DNA of 64,000 nt, from NCBI GenBank assembly GCA_958299035.1, contig CATQJL010000316.1, positions 14,416,347 to 14,480,346 on the forward strand, given 5' to 3'. This document shows positions 1-11,200 of the stretch, in pieces. A program made the position numbers and the translations under genes. A model generated the notes under the pieces. The model saw nothing but the letters and a program-made list of their open reading frames with translations. It had not been told where the DNA came from and made no database searches. Position 1 is the first letter of the stretch; each line of letters opens with the position of its first letter. The DNA is from Cylicocyclus nassatus. Taxonomy: Eukaryota; Nematoda; Chromadorea; Rhabditida; Strongylidae.

Positions 1-300
1 CTGCTGCTGCTGCTGCTGCTGCTGGCCTTGTTGATTCTGACACTGGTCTTGTTGGTTTCGGCGCTGGTCTTGTTGATTTTGATCCTGCTGAGCTCCAGAT
101 CCGCCTTGACCGTTTTGAGCCATTTCTGCTTCAAATTTGAAGGGACTTAGGCTTATGTATTCTTGTTTCAACTGCTCTTCGAGTTCTCGTAGCTGTTCTT
201 GCAGTACTCTCTTCCTGATTCTTTCTGGGGTGCTGTATGGAGAAGAATACGGAGACTCGCTCTTCTTTGCTTTCGATTTGGACCGAGTTATAGGTGCCAG
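1..300 (-). CDS. Partial Q-rich protein fragment (runs off window edge)
   Basis: Read on the minus strand, an open frame of about 100 codons runs from near 300 to the window edge. It starts just after a pyrimidine-rich TTTTTCTCCAG acceptor-like site at about 301-311. It opens with a basic, Ser-rich stretch (RSKSKAKKSESPYSSPYS). A charged, probably coiled-coil segment follows (RVLQEQLRELEEQLKQEY). It then becomes almost pure Gln/Asn/Asp and ends in a CTG/CAG run coding poly-Q. A Met near 123 could be an internal start but the frame stays open upstream. I do not recognise the family; a nuclear low-complexity protein or a retroelement Gag-like protein would both fit. The rest lies outside the window, so function is unassigned. 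Confidence 0.4.
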   Translation of the reverse strand, partial: MAPITRSKSKAKKSESPYSSPYSTPERIRKRVLQEQLRELEEQLKQEYISLSPFKFEAEMAQNGQGGSGAQQDQNQQDQRRNQQDQCQNQQGQQQQQQQQ

Positions 301-758
301 CTGGAGAAAAAGAAGAAGGATTTTTTCTTTCTTGCACCAATTCCACCCTCAGCGTGGTCTCCTTTAAACAGTTTAAGGAAAAGAAAAAGTGAGGGGACCG
401 CGCTGAGTTTGGTACCATCACAACAAAACTCGCAAATTATAGCAATAAAACAACTCAGCTACTTATCTTCCAGTGCATTCAAGAGAAAACCTTTACTCAC
501 ATAAAAACTGAACACAAGCGTGAATCTTTATGCAAGAATAACAAACTCAAGAGAAAAATCTTTATTCAGACATTCTCTTTCTAGCTCACCGACGGCCGGT
601 GGACATGGATCTTTATTTTCCAGGAATAAGTTCTCAAAAATAAGAAAACATTTATTAAGACCGAAAGAGACCGAAAGAGACATTTTAATCTTAGTCATTG
701 TCAAAAAGGACCGTCTTGCGCCAGAGAGAAAAAAAAGAAACATCAATCATAAAAATCT
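301..758. other. Spacer with repeated ATAAAGATT motifs
   Basis: No coding frame stands out. Read on the minus strand, the motif ATAAAGATT (often AATAAAGAT) recurs near 525, 560, 613 and 750, with looser copies near 490 and 650. It could be a string of polyadenylation-like signals or a decayed short repeat. I see nothing else here. Confidence 0.3.
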
Positions 759-868
759 TTATTTAGCCATACGCAAAACAGCAAAGGAATGGTGCGGCTT
801 TTTCTTCTTTCGTCCTCCATCAACTTCAGTCGCTCCGTCTTGCGTCTTCCTTAGGGAGTGGCCATTCC

Positions 869-1120
869 TCAGTCGATCCCGGTGCGGGTCCTCCGCCGCC
901 ACGGGTTCCCGGAGCTCCCAGGAGTCTCCGGGTCCGGGGGCGGTAGGGGTCGCCGGGCCTCCTCCGATCCAAACTGGACCGAAGGATCCACCCGAAACCC
1001 TCCAATCCGGAAGGGCCGCGGGCCCCGCGACGGCGTATCCTCTCTTAGCATTGCCGCCGCCTCCGCCGCCGCTTGCTTCTCCCATTCTGTCTGCGCTTTG
1101 TGTTCGGGGCTCTGGACCAT
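869..1120 (-). CDS. GC-rich exon-like ORF, unrecognised
   Basis: A minus-strand frame of 83 codons starts at an ATG at 1120 and stops at 869. It begins with an Ala/Glu-rich helix (WEKQAAAEAAAMLRED) and becomes Pro/Arg-rich. The G+C content is far above the flanks. A second minus-strand frame (759-1085) overlaps it, so the true frame is uncertain. An acceptor-like TTTAGTTAGTTAG lies immediately upstream, so this may be an internal exon. It could belong with the Q-rich fragment at the window edge and the promoter-like sequence near 1750, but I cannot join them in frame. No family recognised. Confidence 0.25.
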   Translation of the reverse strand: MVQSPEHKAQTEWEKQAAAEAAAMLREDTPSRGPRPFRIGGFRVDPSVQFGSEEARRPLPPPDPETPGSSGNPWRRRTRTGID

Positions 1121-1728
1121 TCTAACTAACTAAACGAAAGTTTTTTTCTCCTATGAATGCACTGGAGGATCTACTTACTGTTATAAAGACTTGCAACTAA
1201 AGAAATAAAAAGGGGGGGAACGAAGGATCATTCGGTTTGGACGCCGCGTGACGACCCTAGGAGAGGGAGGGGGAGGGAGGGGGGGGGGCAAGGAATATTA
1301 AAGAAAACAATAAAAATAATTACTTAATTTATCTAATTTACTTATAGCGCAACGAAAATCGACAAAAGAAAAAAAATGAACAAGAATTACTTGGGCTACG
1401 TCGCTGCGTCCCCGGCCGGGTCTCTCAATTCCCTTTTTTTCTTATAATGTCCCTCCTTATTATTTATTATTATTCCTACATTGTTACGTAGCCCCGAGAG
1501 AAAGGAGGGGGGGGGGGGGGTAAAATCTTAACGAAAAGAAAAAAACCATTTACGCAGAGTTTTACACTACGGGGGACAGGGGGGGGGAGATAGACGGGGG
1601 GGAGGATATAGGGCCTCCTACCTCTCCTAGGGAGCCGGAACCTCCATGTCAGCCGCGCCCCTTTTTCTCAGCCCCGCATCACGCGAGTCCGATACTAGAG
1701 GGGCCTCGGCTGAGCCGTCCGATCCGCT

Positions 1729-1755
1729 CATGGCCAAACGGCCGGGTTATTTATA
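1729..1755 (-). promoter_or_regulatory. TATA-like box with nearby ATG, minus strand
   Basis: The minus strand carries TATAAATAA at 1755-1747, followed within 20 bases by an ATG at 1731 opening a 34-codon frame (begins MSGSDGSAEAPL) that stops near 1628. Between here and 1200 lie long purine (G/A) runs. The arrangement resembles the leader of a gene or of a retroelement transcribed leftwards toward the GC-rich ORF. Nothing proves expression. Confidence 0.22.
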
Positions 1756-3329
1756 CGGACAAAAACAATAGCGAGCCCTCAGAAAAACAATACAGAAACA
1801 ATATAGAAACAATACAACATTATCCACAGAGGCACATCATTAGACAAATTAAAATCTAAATTTGGCGATCAAGCTCGATGATGTACTTTCCGAGCACTTC
1901 GGCAGTTGCATTTGCAGAGTATCACAAAGCAATAAATCCAGTTTCCATTGCATCCATATCTGCCGCATACGTTCTGCAATTCCTCTTCCATGTATTGATG
2001 TGCTGATCTTACAAGGGGAGTTATTTACAAAAACAGTGTATACATACTTTTGCACGAGATATGACCCACTATAAACCCTGTATAGTGGGTAATATCTCAT
2101 AAGTATCCCTAAAAACTGAAAATTGCGTTTTTCTAGCACTTTTTGTGCTAACCACAAGCTTTTTGTGCAAATCTCCCTAGGAATAAAGACAAAGTTCTCA
2201 ATCAACCTCTTTCTAGACTATGGGTTTACGAAAGCTGCTGGAGTTCAACAAAAACGACAAACTGCGCTCAAATCTTGCACAGAGAGTCGCACACAAAAAT
2301 GGGTAATCTATCTTGTTGACGAGTGGCTGTTAAAGCCGAGACGACATTGTTAGTGCTCCTAGTCGTAACACTACGAACAGAATGATATATAATGTTGCAG
2401 GGTTTCGCTAGGAATCAGCTGTGATCTACGGTCACCAATGCCCCATCAGCTCTGCTCTTTCTCCTCTGCTCGTCTGCATCTCCACGTGTTACGCGCTACC
2501 TCGCTAAACCAGACCTTGAGCATGGGGCATTTGGCTCTGGTACCCTGTTCTTGGTTCTTTTGGACTTAATTCTAGCAAACTGGTCTTTAACGCTGACGAC
2601 GTCGCCAAAACCTTTCTTTGATCTGAGCGAGAAAGCTAACCTTGTTTTCAGTTGCTTGTTTTTCTTTGATTTAGTTCCTTTCATGCGGTTATTCCGTGAA
2701 TTCGATAAATCTTGCTTCAAAGCGTGATGGGAAATTGTAGGCATTTGATTTTCACAAAAAGCATGAAACTTGTGAGCTACTAGCATTATTTTGGTTTGTT
2801 CTAAAAATCCCACCCGTTTTCTCGATTCAAATTTAATTTACCATAACTCTTTTTGGAATTAATTGGGATCATAATAGAATGTGTCACAACTAACAAATCG
2901 GCAGTACTACACATACTTGAAAATTAGTGCAACAACAGCGAGGATTTTCTAAGCAAAGAGGCGCATATTTTTGAGTTTCTTTGCTCATACGTAAAGTAAG
3001 AGCCTTTCTTTGTCGTTTTTCGAATGTCTGGGAATACCGGCCCTATACAAACAGTACTTCATAGGTGAAATGGCACACTTATAGTGTAACGATGAAGATA
3101 AAGACATTAAGCATGCGAGGCTCTCAGATGCATGTATGCGTAGATTCCGTAAATTGTAACAAACACAGCAAGTCTGGCCCAATCAAAGTGCGTTTACGAC
3201 CAGTTATGGAGAGTCGTTGCAGTGCCAAATCGCGCGGCGACTAAAATCGCGTGAGGTATGCCTTAGGCCTTACGCGTTTGAACATGTTCCTCCACTTGGC
3301 ATCCACCTCCCCTCTGTTCTGCCACTGTG
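1756..3329. other. Intergenic stretch, nothing confident
   Basis: The stretch holds several ORFs of 60-118 codons on both strands with no family resemblance. A basic minus-strand frame at 2496-2813 (Lys/Arg-rich, 105 codons) and a weakly coding-like minus-strand stretch at 1858-2010 are the best of them. I cannot support a gene. A/T-rich sequence, no RNA gene seen. Confidence 0.4.
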
Positions 3330-4850
3330 GCTGAGGGGTGCGTGGCGTTAGGTACCCAGCCGAGGTGCGGGCGTTAGGTACCCTGCCATTAGGTGTATAC
3401 ACTAAGCCACGCCCCTTGGTTCTTCAACAGCGGGTACCTAACGATACACGGAATCCTAGCTCTGCTAGAACAGCTCACCTAGCTCGCTAAAGCGCTGGCG
3501 CCTGCGACCCACAGAAAAGAGATAGTTCGAGGAAATCAAAAAAAAAATTGCGGGAATGAAAGCACAAGTTTGTACGCAACGTTCTTCTGCTGCTTTTTTT
3601 TCAAATAAATTTAGAATCACAGAAATTCTCTGATGAGGTAAAGCTTATATGAGCAATTCACATAGTTTTGCAAGAAAAAATTGCGATAATCTAATCTAAT
3701 CCATAATATCAAGGAAAATTTCAAAGATGTAAACTTTCTAGAATTCCAATGAACCAAAAGTTTATGATTTTAATGAAGCGAAGAGCACTTTCGGAGATGT
3801 CGCAAATAGGTTGCACGGAATATTACTTTCACATATTGTCATCGGCCTCGTTTTGGGGTGTGAAGTTATAAGCGCGTTAATATTGCCACGAGAATTGTGA
3901 ACTACATTATCTTAGATTATCAAGGCTATTACTTCGGTCATTGCTAAGGCCAGCAGATTTATGGAACATTACATTGATAAAGACATTTTTTTATTCGTAA
4001 GATCTCACATCCTATGGAAATTTCGTTGAGCTACTGTATTTTATCATGTGTCTATGTGCATCTATGTGCAGTGCTTTTTTGCGACTTCAATATTGCAATT
4101 GTTTCATATTCATTCTCTTCTCTAGCAGCCAGAATAGATCAATTTATCCATTAATGCTATAAATTTTTTATTGTAACTCACTAAGAAGTGAAATTTTCTC
4201 AAATATGCTCTCAGTAGAGTTTGTTGCTTTTTCCTGTTTCATTCTATTGGCACACACCCCATCAAAATTGGCTTCAAATCCCTCTATAAAAATTTCCATT
4301 GATTGGAACAGAGCTAGTGCCTCCATAGATTATGGGTCACATAGACCTCCATAAAGTTCTGCGGATCACAAGTTCTCGTTGAAGCTCATTTTCCAATCGG
4401 TTCCACTTGTCATTGTCAAAAATATTCTTGAAGCAGTTTTTTGATATAGGAATATTTCCTGCAACAAAATGCCAGAAGCAACTCCGAAAGTGCGCTTTGC
4501 TTCATTAAAATCATAAAAAATTGGTTTACTAGTATTCTACAAAGTTTACCTTTTATTTTTTCTCGCAAAACGATGTGAAGTGCTCATGAAAACTTTACTG
4601 TTTTTGAATTTCATCACCGAATTTCTGTGGTTCTCAAATTGCGTACAAACTTGCGCTTTCATATGCGCAATTTCTTTTTGATTTCCTCGAACTACCTCTT
4701 TCTTATGGGTTGCAAGCGCCAGCGCTATAGCGAGCTAGGTAGGCTGTTCTGGCAGCTAAAATTAAGTGTATCGTTAGGTACCCGCTGATGAAGAACCAAG
4801 GGGCGTGGCTTAGTGTATACACCTAATGGCTGGGTACCCCCCCGTGGCTG
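3330..4850. mobile_element. Foldback element, about 1.5 kb
   Basis: The two ends are inverted copies of each other. On the left, GTGTATACACTAAGCCACGC and then TTCGAGGAAATCAAAAA (3396-3545). The same order appears on the reverse strand at 4845-4670. Similarity continues inwards through TATGATTTTAATGAAGC (about 3763-3780), which is inverted near 4500. Arms are roughly 350-490 bases with scattered mismatches around an unrelated centre of about 650 bases. No transposase frame is visible, so this is a non-autonomous foldback or MITE-like element. Ends and target duplication are not resolved. Confidence 0.7.
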
Positions 4851-5811
4851 AGGCTGAAGTTGGAAGGTACAACTCGTCCACGTTGCTTGGCTGCGTAGCA
4901 AGTGTTACCCAGGCAGCCTCCTGGTGCCGCAGCCAACCGCCAGGGCTGGCACTAACGCCGCTGAAAGTCGTGAATTTCGTGGAGAACTCGAAATAAGTGA
5001 GCAGGGGGTTCACCCTGTAATTGTATATGATGTCCCAGGCTCTCACCTTTGCTACGTTTGAATATCACAAAAAAAACTTCAAGGACCGACACGGCACTTT
5101 ATACTTGTCGTGGATGTAGGAGACAAAACAAGAAATCTTCTTCTTATTAAGACAGTCATTGAAATAGGACTAAAAGCGCTGATCGGAGACGGCGTCCACA
5201 AATTAAATCCGATCACGATTCAAGCCGGGATAGAAAAAGGCCAATTATACACCGTCCACGCAATGTGTGGCGGAGCTTTTCAAGTTCGTGAAAATTTTTC
5301 AAAGAAACTCAAAGATTTTCATTTGTCAGTTTTTTATTTATTTAACTTTTTTTGTTTTTGTATATTTTTGTATTGTAAATTACTAATAAACTACAAATTT
5401 TCCGCTGTGTTGATCGATATAAAAGTGCGGTTCATAATTATACGAACACCCCCAATTTTGGGAGTTTTTGGACTTTTTGAAAGAAACTCAAAAAATCATT
5501 GGTATTACGCGGAAAAGCACAGCCGAAAATGGTATATGATCTATAAGAACGAAAATCGATGTCAATCTTAGGAGTGTTTTTGCTCCTAATGCGAATTTCT
5601 AACGGTTCATAATTATACGAACACTTCAAACAAAGGTCCATTTTTTATTCAAGATTGCAACCATTTGAGTCCAAATTTTTTGTAGAGTTACAGTAACAAA
5701 GTCTGACATATCTGCTACACACTGAACCCAGTGCAGCTTAAAAAGAGGATCGCTACTTTTTCCAGATGGCTTTAAATGCTTATGGAGTGCTTGCTCTCAA
5801 AAAACATACGT
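4851..5811 (+). pseudogene. Degenerate transposase-like scrap and short repeats
   Basis: A short frame at 5110-5290 contains KGQLYTVHAMCGGAFQV, which is reminiscent of the core of MULE-type transposases, a family common in strongylid genomes. The frame then runs into A/T-rich sequence and loses all resemblance. A direct repeat, TTCATAATTATACGAACAC, occurs near 5430 and again near 5602. The sequence around 4885-4935 (AGTGTTACCCAGGCAGCC) reappears inverted near 6430. This is repeat debris; the MULE assignment is from memory of the family and weak. Confidence 0.25.
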
Positions 5812-6420
5812 TCTTCTGTGGTTTACGCACTCTAATTAGCTTGTATCACGGCTATGAGATAAAATAAGCTCTTTCGATACATATTTTGTTTGACGCTTGG
5901 AAAATCTATGCGTTTTCATGCCGTTTTTAAACCAAGTTCCATCTTTACCGCGGAGTTAGCGCAATTTCGAGCCTCAAAACTCAGCTTCTGTCTCGCGCAA
6001 ACATTAGATATGAAGCAGCTGCATTGCTTGCATGGTGATGTATCCGTGCCAAAGTTTTTGGGTTTTTTGCAGAACTAGTCTTGAGCTACGGAGCTAAAAA
6101 CCAGATAAAGGGGTGATTGCAAAAGTAAAAACAGTGGTTTTGGTGAAATGACACCTGCGTGGCAAAAACAAATGCTCAAAATTGCTGATTTTTTTCTGAC
6201 CAACTATCTACCTATTATGTGCTTACTTCATTCTAGGACTTTAGAAGGTGAGTTTTGAAGCTCGAAATTGCGCTAACTCCGCGGTAAAGATGGAACTTGG
6301 TTTAAAAACGGCATGAAAACGCATAGATTTTCCAAGCGTCAAACAAAATATGTATCGAAGAAGCTTATTTTATCTCATAGCCGTGATACAAGCTAATTAG
6401 AGTGCGTAAACCACAGAAGA
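5812..6420. mobile_element. Foldback element with near-perfect 176-bp arms
   Basis: The left arm (5812-5987) begins TCTTCTGTGGTTTACGCACT and its reverse complement forms the right arm (6245-6420), ending AGTGCGTAAACCACAGAAGA. The arms are almost identical over their length, including the shared CTTTACCGCGGAGTTAGCGC region. About 255 bases of unique sequence separate them. There is no coding capacity. The high arm identity argues for a recent insertion or ongoing gene conversion. The superfamily is unknown. Confidence 0.8.
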
Positions 6421-6843
6421 TGGCTGCAACACCAGGCGGCTGCCTGGGTAACACTTGCACGCCTCCCCGTTGCTTCTGCGGGGCCTCCAAAAAACGGGGT
6501 TTTTGGGAACTTCATGCGATTTTAAGCCCATACAGTGCTAGACAGGGTCCGACAAGCTTGCAAAATGCAAAAATCTCGGCAACTAAATTTTGGTGAGACA
6601 CTGCGTTTAACATGTTGACGACCATGTGCATCTGCGCGTATGCACGCCCGGGCCATCTTTTAGCACATTTGTGCATCAATTTATCATGTGTAAACGAAAA
6701 GTTCTCGGGTAACTTCTATGCAGTGATAACTCTGGTGGCCTATAGAACACACGGCATTGCGGCGGCTGTTAAACAATCCAAACCGCAGCCGTAGATCATC
6801 AGCCCATTTTGATGTGGTCAAAAATGGCTCGGTCGTCAACGTG
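6421..6843. other. Repeat-derived spacer
   Basis: The first 60 bases repeat, in inverse orientation, sequence also found near 4890-4935. The rest has short unsupported ORFs only. No gene seen. Confidence 0.35.
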
Positions 6844-7210
6844 TTAAAGGCACCGTCCACCCAAAATTTCAACCTTCATGTTTTTGCTGTCCCAGGGCCT
6901 TCTCATACCCCTGATTCCGAATATCAAGTCGAAAATAAGGAAAATCATGAAAACCCCCGTTTTCAGAACCCCAGAGCGATTTCTTCGATGCGGTGATTGG
7001 TTGGGTGCGCACGGATGGGCGGGACGAACGTCACGCCCACCCGAAAGGGGGGAGCCAACGTCGCGAACGTCACCTGAAATTTCCGAAGCAATTTTCTCGC
7101 TTCGGAAGCAACTTTAGACAGCGCGAGTTGGGCAATCATACAGTTGGGGGCCCGCAGCTGCTAGGTATCATAATCTCACCAACCCCAATTTGGGTGGACG
7201 GTTCCTTTAA
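6844..7210 (+). mobile_element. TTAA-flanked MITE, family A copy 1
   Basis: The element begins AGGCACCGTCCACCCAAAAT and ends ATTTGGGTGGACGGTTCCT, so the termini are inverted repeats of about 20 bases. TTAA flanks both sides (6844-6847 and 7207-7210). TTAA target duplications are the hallmark of piggyBac-type insertion. A second copy in the opposite orientation sits at 34937-35298 and shares internal sequence such as CCCGCCCATCCGTGCGC (read inverted). No transposase frame, so non-autonomous. Confidence 0.85.
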
Positions 7211-8170
7211 TGCTGGAGTTAATGTTAAAACGATTGAAAGGCAACCACATTGTTGGTTCATATGGGAATAATTCTGGAGGATACACGGGAGTACTAAGCA
7301 TAAATGGTGCTCATTGTATAGTAAGTGGTATCGTCGATTCGTTGATCGCACGAACTGTTCAAATGCTGCGGTTCACGCGCGGCGCGGCTGAAATGTTGCT
7401 GGAGCACGAGTTGTACAATGTCGAAATTGTATTCAAGTTTTTCACCTCTGCGTGCTCCGCAGTGACGTCCAGCCCCTGCGGTCAGCGAATCGACTATAGA
7501 CTGAATAGTAACGCTAATCCCGGAGTAAAAGAATTGACTCAATTATAAAGTGACAAAAAATGATCTTAAATTTCTCACTTTTTTCGCGGCTGAAAAAATC
7601 TTTCGAGCTGGTAGTATGAAATTCTAGGCCCAGTTCCCTATATATCACTTAAGCTATTGCTGAAGCCCCATAAGTTTTTGGAAAGATAAGATAGTTCTGG
7701 CAAGATTTGAATGCAGAGTTGCTCTAGGACCTTATAATCATAATTGTTACGGCATTCACACCACTGAGGAGGAAACTACAGATGGAAGAGTCCCATCAGA
7801 GCGTGTCTCCTGATTTCTTGAGCGTATCTCTCGCCTGGCCTGACGATATGGCTTCGCAATTGTCCGATGGCGTGGCCGAAAGCGTCCACTTTTACAGAGC
7901 ACTAAAATCCCAGGACCCTCAGGCTTGCCCGGATACTCCGCTAACTTTTTCTCCCGCCTTCACGCACGTGAGATTCTCGCTACGTTCTATCAGATTCCAG
8001 CGCGCCTTGCACTTAGCCCGCGTTGCGGTAGCGGCGCGGCTGGGAATTTGTTCGTGCTTCGTCACGTCGATAATCTTCGCTATCGCATTTCTTTCGAACG
8101 CAGGCATTTCTTCGTTTTCACGTCATTTGTTTAACCTATTTCATTCAGAACGATGGTTTTGCTAGTGCCG
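7211..8170. other. Upstream intergenic region of pfs-2
   Basis: There are several overlapping ORFs on both strands (longest 127 codons at 7782-8165) with no recognisable domain, no conserved splice structure and mutual overlap. They look fortuitous in a moderately GC-rich stretch. The region probably includes the pfs-2 promoter, but I cannot point to a specific element. Confidence 0.4.
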
Positions 8171-8184
8171 AATTCTCTTTTCAG
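8171..8184 (+). promoter_or_regulatory. Probable trans-splice acceptor for pfs-2
   Basis: The sequence ATTCTCTTTTCAG ends at 8184, 53 bases before the chosen pfs-2 ATG. This is a strong nematode 3' splice site with no obvious partner exon upstream, as expected for a spliced-leader acceptor. A cis-spliced 5' UTR exon cannot be excluded. Confidence 0.5.
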
Positions 8185-8237
8185 GATCCGTTTCCGCCGT
8201 TTTGTCGGTTTTGCCTTGGAATTGTTGGTCTAAAAAT

Positions 8238-11200
8238 ATGGCTGCAGCGGTAGCTAGTCAGGTGCGACATCTTTGCTAATAACATTAGCATTTTGCTAAT
8301 AGCACTAGCATTAGTTCACCAGGAGCTCAAGAATTTCTTTTAGGTCCAGCCTGTGCGATTTAGTTCTGGACCATCTGGGAGTGGTGTGACGTTGACTATC
8401 TCAGGTAAATTTTTTCAACCTGAATCAAACTTTTTGAATTTGGAAGTGTGTAGAAGAGAGACGGTTTTCAGTAGAAGGTGCATTTTGAAGTTTTTGAATT
8501 AAACTTCTGTTATCGATCCCAGAAATTTGTGAGTCACCACATCTATGTGAATTGTGTAAAATCTCACTTCTATGCAGCCCACTGTTTTGTTTGTTTTTAA
8601 AATCAGATATAAAGAGGGAATGTTTTATAAATGTCAACACTAGTCTGCTCTTCTACCAGTCTTTCAATCTCATCATTAAAGCACTTTTTCAGGTCCTTCC
8701 ACCACTTCGCCCGCAAATAATGTAATCAATCGAAGACCAATGCCAGGAACATTTCGTTTCCAGGCAGCACCAGTGGTAAGTATCTATCTTTTTTTTTATG
8801 TAAAATGTGACTCTCAGTGGCTTGTAATTTTTTTCAAGATCAATTTTATCCATGAATCACTTTAAAAGTTGTGTCCCTATAAGATTTCGCTCTGTGGTTT
8901 TTCACCTTTCCGGAGCCTTCTCGCCAATCCTGAAGCCATATCCGGACTTGGACTCAGCGCTTGAAAATGGCGAAAATGAATGAGCTTTCTCGAGGCTTTA
9001 GAAATCCGCACTCAGTGGGAAACACGTGTAAATGGGCGGGGACCGGAAGTTCCGGAGCGGATTTTAGACTTCGCAGACGTGCTTTTTCGCTTCAGACTTC
9101 ACTAATATATTAGTTAGGGGGGGGGGGGGGGGTTCTACCATTGCAACACTGCAGAATTCCGGTACTCATCAGTTTGGGACGATGCCTTTAAATGTTCAAA
9201 AACTATTTTTGGGAACATTTTCTGCTCGAAAAGAGTACATAAACTGTAAACCTCTCTTTATACAAACTTTTCCTTTGTTAATCACCGTTTTCTTGAGCAT
9301 AGATTTCAGCATAACAATCTAAAACTACTAATTGTTTCATTTGCCAGTATTTCCCTTATTGATCTTCTATTCCAGCAAATGCAACCTATCGATGTGATGA
9401 TGATGGGAGATGGTCCCGGTCGGCGTTTGAGAAAGAATGTCGCGAATGTTCGAAGGCATGTTGACTATGTTGCAACGGTACTGAACCATGCGGAGGTACG
9501 TTTTTAAATAATGTTTATGTATTCATGCGCATTGGGATGGTGCAGGCTGTATCTGCGTTTTTAGTCACGTCTTTGGCAGTACAAGCGATGGCAGCGGCCA
9601 GTGCAACAACCGGACGAACTTTATCAGAACACTGCTCTACCCGCTCGTTGTACACCGGAGACTCCTGTTGACTGCATTCTTACAAAATTTGTTAGAGCAG
9701 CTATGAACAAAGTCAAATGTCCGGTCTACAGTCTATGTGTAAGTATGAGTGTCTTATATCCATGAGTTGTTCTCATGGATGACTTTCTACCGCCAAACGC
9801 TTATTTTCGCTGAATATGTTGTAATGCAGTGGACGCCTGAGGGTAAACGGCTAATCACGGGTGCATCAACAGGCGAGTTCACATTGTGGAATGGGACAGC
9901 GTTCAACTTCGAAACTATTCTGCAGGTACTGGAAGCGGTAGTGTTTTGTCCGTATGTGTTTCTATTACTCTATGCCTAGTATGAACTTGTGCATTTTTCT
10001 GAGAAACGGTGGCAGTTTTGCTCTGAATTCCACTTATAACTGATTGATGTTTGTCCATAAAGGACATTGAGTGTTGGAAGAGCGGTGAATAAAGTTTCAC
10101 AAGCCGCTAATACTATTCTACCCATTTCGATCGTTTAATTGTAAAGGTAAAGTGGGTGAATAAAGGGATTCTTTCGTCTCGTGTGTTACCACATACGCAA
10201 AAGAAGGTAGTTCAGGGGGAATGAAACTGCTTTTCGGGCACAACATTTTTTAAATCATGAAGAATGGAATTATATAGTTTGAAAAGACATAAGCCTCAAT
10301 GTTGCTGGATAGTATTTCCTCAATACCGCATATCAGTAGCTAAGAGTAGCGGAGCTATATATTCTGAAGTTTATCAAAAACTAGCACGACCCTGTAGCAA
10401 GCTTGTGAAATTTCGAGACATCATAAATGTCGGAATTATCTCTATCGGTAAGCCCTACGAAGATTTTCTATAAAAAAAATTCATTCGTCGTATTCTACGC
10501 TTCCCCTGCCGAAAAAAGTTCTGGTACAGCTAGGAGTTGATTCTAGAATACGTAGCAATATGATGCTTTTTACTTTCGAGCCTTTTGACTTCATTGACTG
10601 CTTTTACTTTCGAGCCTCGTTCAAATCCTAGCCATGAAGTATCTATATTAAAAGGGCAATGGATAACAGCAGGTGTGTTTCTGTTGAATACAGTCTTCTT
10701 TTTTATTACTGAAGTTTTGGTTTCGAACTCGAGTAAAGTTTCCTTGTGACGAATAGTTGATTTTTATTTTTGAACCAATCAATTGCAAGCTTGTATGGTA
10801 AGCAGTCTTCGTTAGAGTTCCAAATTGTCTTCCATATCTGATAGCAATTGCGGAAAGCTTTTTTCCAAGCTTTTCATCTTCAGTAGAGATCCACTGTAAT
10901 TTACTCCTTCAGTTCTTTTGTATTTCTGACAACGTGTGGTGGTTACCAGCGATTATCTAAAACGAAAGAAGTCGGTGAATTTGAACAATTAAGATCTAAG
11001 CTTCACTTGATGCCCGAATCATGCGAAAATTCAAAAACGAATTTTAATTATGCCCCTGGAGAAGAACAGGCACAAATGATAATGTCTGTCTATAATGGGA
11101 AGTAGCGGTATCGCGCATTTCATGCTGTCTGACAGATAAAGATGTGTATGATGAAGTATATGAATTTTGGATTTTATCGCAAGTCTCTAGTAGTTTTGAC

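Noticed and set aside
7782..8165. 127-codon plus-strand ORF upstream of pfs-2
   Set aside because: Overlaps equally long ORFs in other frames, has no domain or splice logic, and its codon texture is unlike the adjacent real exons.
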